10,019 bases of DNA from Blastocladiella britannica (Eukaryota > Blastocladiomycota > Blastocladiomycetes > Blastocladiales > Blastocladiaceae). Below the pieces are notes generated by a model, which did not search any database, had not been told where the DNA came from, and worked only from the letters and a program-made list of their open reading frames with translations. How positions within the stretch are numbered: the stretch's first letter is position 1; each line of letters opens with the position of its first letter. The stretch spans positions 1-10,019 of the forward strand of contig MU625179.1 of the NCBI GenBank assembly GCA_025349905.2, given 5' to 3'. The translations under genes were made by a program, and so were the position numbers. Positions 7,835-10,019 of this stretch are shown in pieces.

Positions 7835-8633
7835 TGTAATTTTTTCGCTGTAGGATTATACTGATGTGAGCTAATCGTTCCAGCATTTCGGGCCCAGTGT
7901 TTACCGTATCTTGATCAAAGATCGGATACCCGAGTGGCCGAAAAAAAAAAAAAAAAACAATGGAGCCACGCACAAAATCGTCGATATCGGGGAAGAGGGC
8001 GGATGTCTTTTTCTTCCTCTTGCAGCTTTGATTTAGTCGAGGCCGATGTTTGCAGCGTATGCGCGCGCGAAGAGGCAAGAGGGAGGGAAGAGTGAAGTAT
8101 CGCCCAGGAACTATTCCAAGTCGGAAAACCAAATAAGGTTCAGTGATTTCCTCCTGAAACAAGACAGGCGTCGCAAGTACCTGCAAGAATGTGTCAACGT
8201 CAATCACAGAAGGAGAAACAGAGGACGGGGAGTGAGTACCTGACTTGTGTTTTTATGTGGGGCGATGGTTTACAACGACCCAAAATAATGTGGATGGGAG
8301 AGAGAATAAAATTATGTGATCGGGTTTGGGAACGAAAGTGAAAAGTGCCAAGTCAAGAGTCGTTGTTGTGGGAAAACTTCAAATTAAGTCAAGAAAAAAA
8401 CGGGTAGCTCTCGGATCCGCAGCTGCAGTGGCAAGGGGAGAGTTCGAAAAAACGATATGTATAATATATAAAAAAAGGTCAAAAGTCAAGATATGGGCTG
8501 ATCGTCGCCGGTCCGAATGTATACGTTGGAAGCAAAAGAGGGAAGCTGCCTCGCCGAGCTGGGAAAGAGAGGTGAGCTGCTTTTCCGTTTTTTGCTCGCC
8601 GCTTTTGCAATTCCCATTACGACAATAAAATAT
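7835..8633 (-). promoter_or_regulatory. Probable spliced, ATG-free 5' leader of the RasGEF gene
   Basis: The gap between the RasGEF start and the stop of the U2A' gene holds no convincing coding frame. On the minus strand there is no ATG from 7887 to 8614 (728 nt), while the plus strand there has about 13. Two intron-like units lie on the minus strand: 8239-8181 (59 nt, donor GTACTC, acceptor TTCTTGCAG) and 7904-7848 (57 nt, donor GTAAAC, acceptor CCTACAG). Removing the second would delete the only nearby upstream ATG (7886), which would otherwise start a frame overlapping the RasGEF start. A 17-base T run (plus A run 7941-7957) lies between them. I infer a long spliced leader; the promoter must be here or within the end of the U2A' gene. 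Confidence 0.45.
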
Positions 8634-9538
8634 TCACCGACCACCGTGCGACAAGAGCTCCTCCAGTCGTTGAATTTCCGCCATGGATGTTGCGCTGGCG
8701 ATCTTGGCCTGTTTGAAATCAACCCAAAACAGTCAGGAGATATTCAAAATACAAGCATATGAAAGTACCTTGATCTCGGCGGCTTCTGCCGGCGACAATG
8801 AGGAAAGAGGTGCTCCCGGACGCGTGGGCTCACGGACACCGTCAGATGGTGCGTTGCTTGGCTCGGAGCGCGTGCCCGCGTACTTTTGCGCGAGTTTATT
8901 GGCCGCTCCGCTTGCTGTCGTGAACAGCGACTTGGCCGCAATGCGTTCCTACATGCCAGTATGAGGATAACCGCCAAACCATAGAAAATAACAACGCACA
9001 GAGTCCTTGACCTTGGCGAAATCCAGCACGCGCACGGACGGAACGCGGAAAATCACATAGAGGCGGTAGTGCTCATTGCGCACGAGCGGATTTCCAGTGA
9101 GGGCAATGTGCGAGAGCGAAGAGCAGGCAGCAAGCGCATCAATGTCGCCCAGCTCGGCCAGACTGTTGTTGGTGAGGTTGATCTCGCGCAGGTTGGGCAG
9201 CACGCGTGCCAGATCGGCGTCAATGTGCGCAATGCGGTTATTGGCCAGGAACAAGGTCTTGAGCCGCTGCAGCAGGGGGAAGTTACCCAGAGACGTCAGC
9301 TCATTATCAGCCAGATTGAGCAGGTCATATTGGTCGCGCGTTGCGCCGAGGTGCTCGATCGCGGGGATACGCAGGCCTTTATTTAATTAATATGATGGTC
9401 GGTTGTTTGTCGGTTTGTCGAAGTCAACGAGGAATAAGGTGGGAGGGGCAACGCACCTCGCAAGAGGAGCTCCCGGTCGCCGACGGGGTTCAAAAAGTTG
9501 TCGGCGGTGCTGATGAGGTCGGCCGAGAGTCGGGGCAT
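8634..9538 (-). CDS. LEA1: U2 snRNP A' protein (Lea1/SNRPA1)
   Basis: Four exons on the minus strand: 9538-9457, 9376-9000, 8948-8769 and 8708-8634. The introns are 80, 51 and 60 nt, all keep frame, and the product is 237 residues, close to the family's usual 240-255. U2A' is a leucine-rich-repeat protein that, with U2B'', binds stem-loop IV of U2 snRNA and helps the U2 snRNP recognise the intron branch site in the nucleus. The N-terminus (RLSADLI, DRELLLRG, IPAIEHLGATRDQYD) matches the family closely. Leucine-rich repeats run from about 43 to 122 (NNRI, LTNNSLAELGD). The LRR-cap HYRLYVIFRVPSVRVLDF is at about 130-147 and KVKDSER at about 149-155. The last exon is the family's C-terminal helix (MAEIQRLEELL). 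The acidic tail of the animal protein is missing, as in small fungal homologues. Two donors are GTGCGT and one is GTACTT. It is divergent from the SR-protein gene across 63 bp. Confidence 0.96.
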
Positions 9539-9601
9539 TTTTTTATTCTTCGACTTTGTTGTGGTCGGCTTGCTTCTCTTTCCAAGAAAGAAAAAAAAAA
9601 A
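9539..9601. promoter_or_regulatory. 63-bp divergent promoter between two splicing-factor genes
   Basis: Only 63 bases separate the start codons of the U2A' gene (minus, 9538) and the SR-protein gene (plus, 9602). The segment is T-rich at the left and ends in an A-run before the plus start (about 9590-9601), so both starts have A-rich contexts. No TATA box is present. Both 5' leaders must be very short or overlap the opposite gene. A shared bidirectional promoter is inferred. Confidence 0.6.
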
Positions 9602-10019
9602 ATGTCACGCATCTTCCTCGGCAACGTCTCTCGCGACACCACCGTCGAGGACGTTGAAGAGTTTTTCAGCGCCTACCCCAAGCCGCACGAGGTCATCCTC
9701 AAGGACGGCTTTGCCTTTGTCGAGCTGACGGACCCGGCCGATGCGGCCGACGCCGTTCGCGACCTCCACCAAAAACCGATCCGCGGCCAAGCGTACGTTT
9801 TCCTTGACACTTATTTATGGCTTTGTTCTAATGGACTTGTCACATAACAGTATCGCCGTTGAGCTCGCTCGTACTCGTGCCGCCAATGGCTCCGGAGCGT
9901 AAGGCTTTCCTTTTTTTTCTTTTCTTTCTTTTCTTTTCTCTCCCTGCCGCCGCTTATGTGTCCTCCTTTTTGGTTTTTGGTTTGGTTGTTGTTGGGTTTT
10001 CTTTGTTACTAGCGGGACC
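9602..10019 (+). CDS. SR-family splicing factor, RRM-containing N-terminus (partial)
   Basis: Exon 1 is 9602-9792 and exon 2 is 9851-9898, joined by a 58 nt intron (donor GTACGT, acceptor AACAG). A second, 114 nt intron (donor GTAAGG, long pyrimidine tract, acceptor TTACTAG) probably follows, with exon 3 starting at 10013 and running off the window. The joined product starts MSRIFLGNV. It is a single RNA recognition motif with RNP2 at residues 4-9 (IFLGNV) and RNP1 at 34-42 (KDGFAFVEL), closing with IAVELARTR. The KDGFAFVEL form and the ELART ending are typical of the first RRM of SRSF4/5/6 and yeast Srp2-like SR proteins. These bind exonic RNA and help define splice sites, with an Arg/Ser-rich tail that would lie outside the window. 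If the second intron is kept, TAA follows at once and gives an 80-residue RRM-only protein. The frame is open upstream to 9341, but conservation begins at 9602. Confidence 0.82.

Noticed and set aside
8326..8628. 100-codon plus-strand frame in the RasGEF leader region
   Set aside because: It is Lys/Arg-rich because of A-rich DNA, with no domain and no splice or promoter support; the strand asymmetry of ATGs suggests minus-strand transcription here.
8486..8722. Small minus-strand frame with a Lys/Ser-rich start (ATG at 8617)
   Set aside because: It overlaps the last exon of the U2A' gene in another frame, is low-complexity and shows no conserved feature; it is more likely 3' UTR or leader sequence.
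9341..9601. In-frame upstream extension of the SR protein
   Set aside because: This part overlaps the U2A' exons on the other strand; RRM homology starts right after the ATG at 9602.
1..10019. CRISPR arrays, insertion sequences, prophage or defence-type systems
   Set aside because: Gene structure is eukaryotic with spliceosomal introns. No spaced repeat arrays, transposase-like frames or terminal inverted repeats were seen.

Overview
The window looks like nuclear DNA of a fungus. A Zn2Cys6 transcription factor, a family almost confined to fungi, lies beside a fungal-type Ras exchange factor. Several genes are interrupted by short introns (51-80 nt where both splice sites are fixed by homology or phase). 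Coding exons are GC-rich, while the gaps carry many poly(A)/poly(T) runs. The lineage cannot be fixed from the sequence alone. The number of introns argues against Saccharomyces-type yeasts.

Layout, left to right. (1) 2-451, plus: 3' end of a Cys-rich, probably GPI-anchored surface protein, cut by the window edge. (2) 731-2399, minus: two-exon Zn2Cys6 transcription factor of 532 residues, tail-to-tail with gene 1. (3) 2400-4003: a 1.6 kb gap. Its left part (2400-2985) looks like the long ATG-free leader of the transcription factor, bounded by a TATA element. Its right part (about 3000-3990) is unexplained, less GC-rich, holds an orphan open frame and has four copies of an 8-mer. (4) 4004-7834, minus: four-exon RasGEF of 1209 residues, with a very long disordered N-terminus, a RasGEF_N module and a CDC25 catalytic domain. 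(5) 7835-8633: a stretch without a single minus-strand ATG for 728 nt, best read as a spliced 5' leader of the RasGEF. (6) 8634-9538, minus: four-exon U2 snRNP A' protein (Lea1/SNRPA1), 237 residues. (7) 9602 to the right edge, plus: start of an SR-type splicing factor with one RRM, cut by the window edge.

Themes. Two pre-mRNA splicing factors are divergently transcribed from only 63 bp, which suggests a shared promoter. The two regulatory genes (transcription factor and RasGEF) both follow long leaders cleared of upstream ATGs, unlike the short leader of the housekeeping pair. Two RasGEF introns carry their U-run just after the 5' splice site, and a third ends in a purine run, so the usual 3' polypyrimidine tract is not the rule here. 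I found no prokaryotic-type system, CRISPR array, tRNA, rRNA or recognisable transposon. Exon boundaries were worked out by hand from reading frame, splice consensus and remembered family alignments; no search was run.
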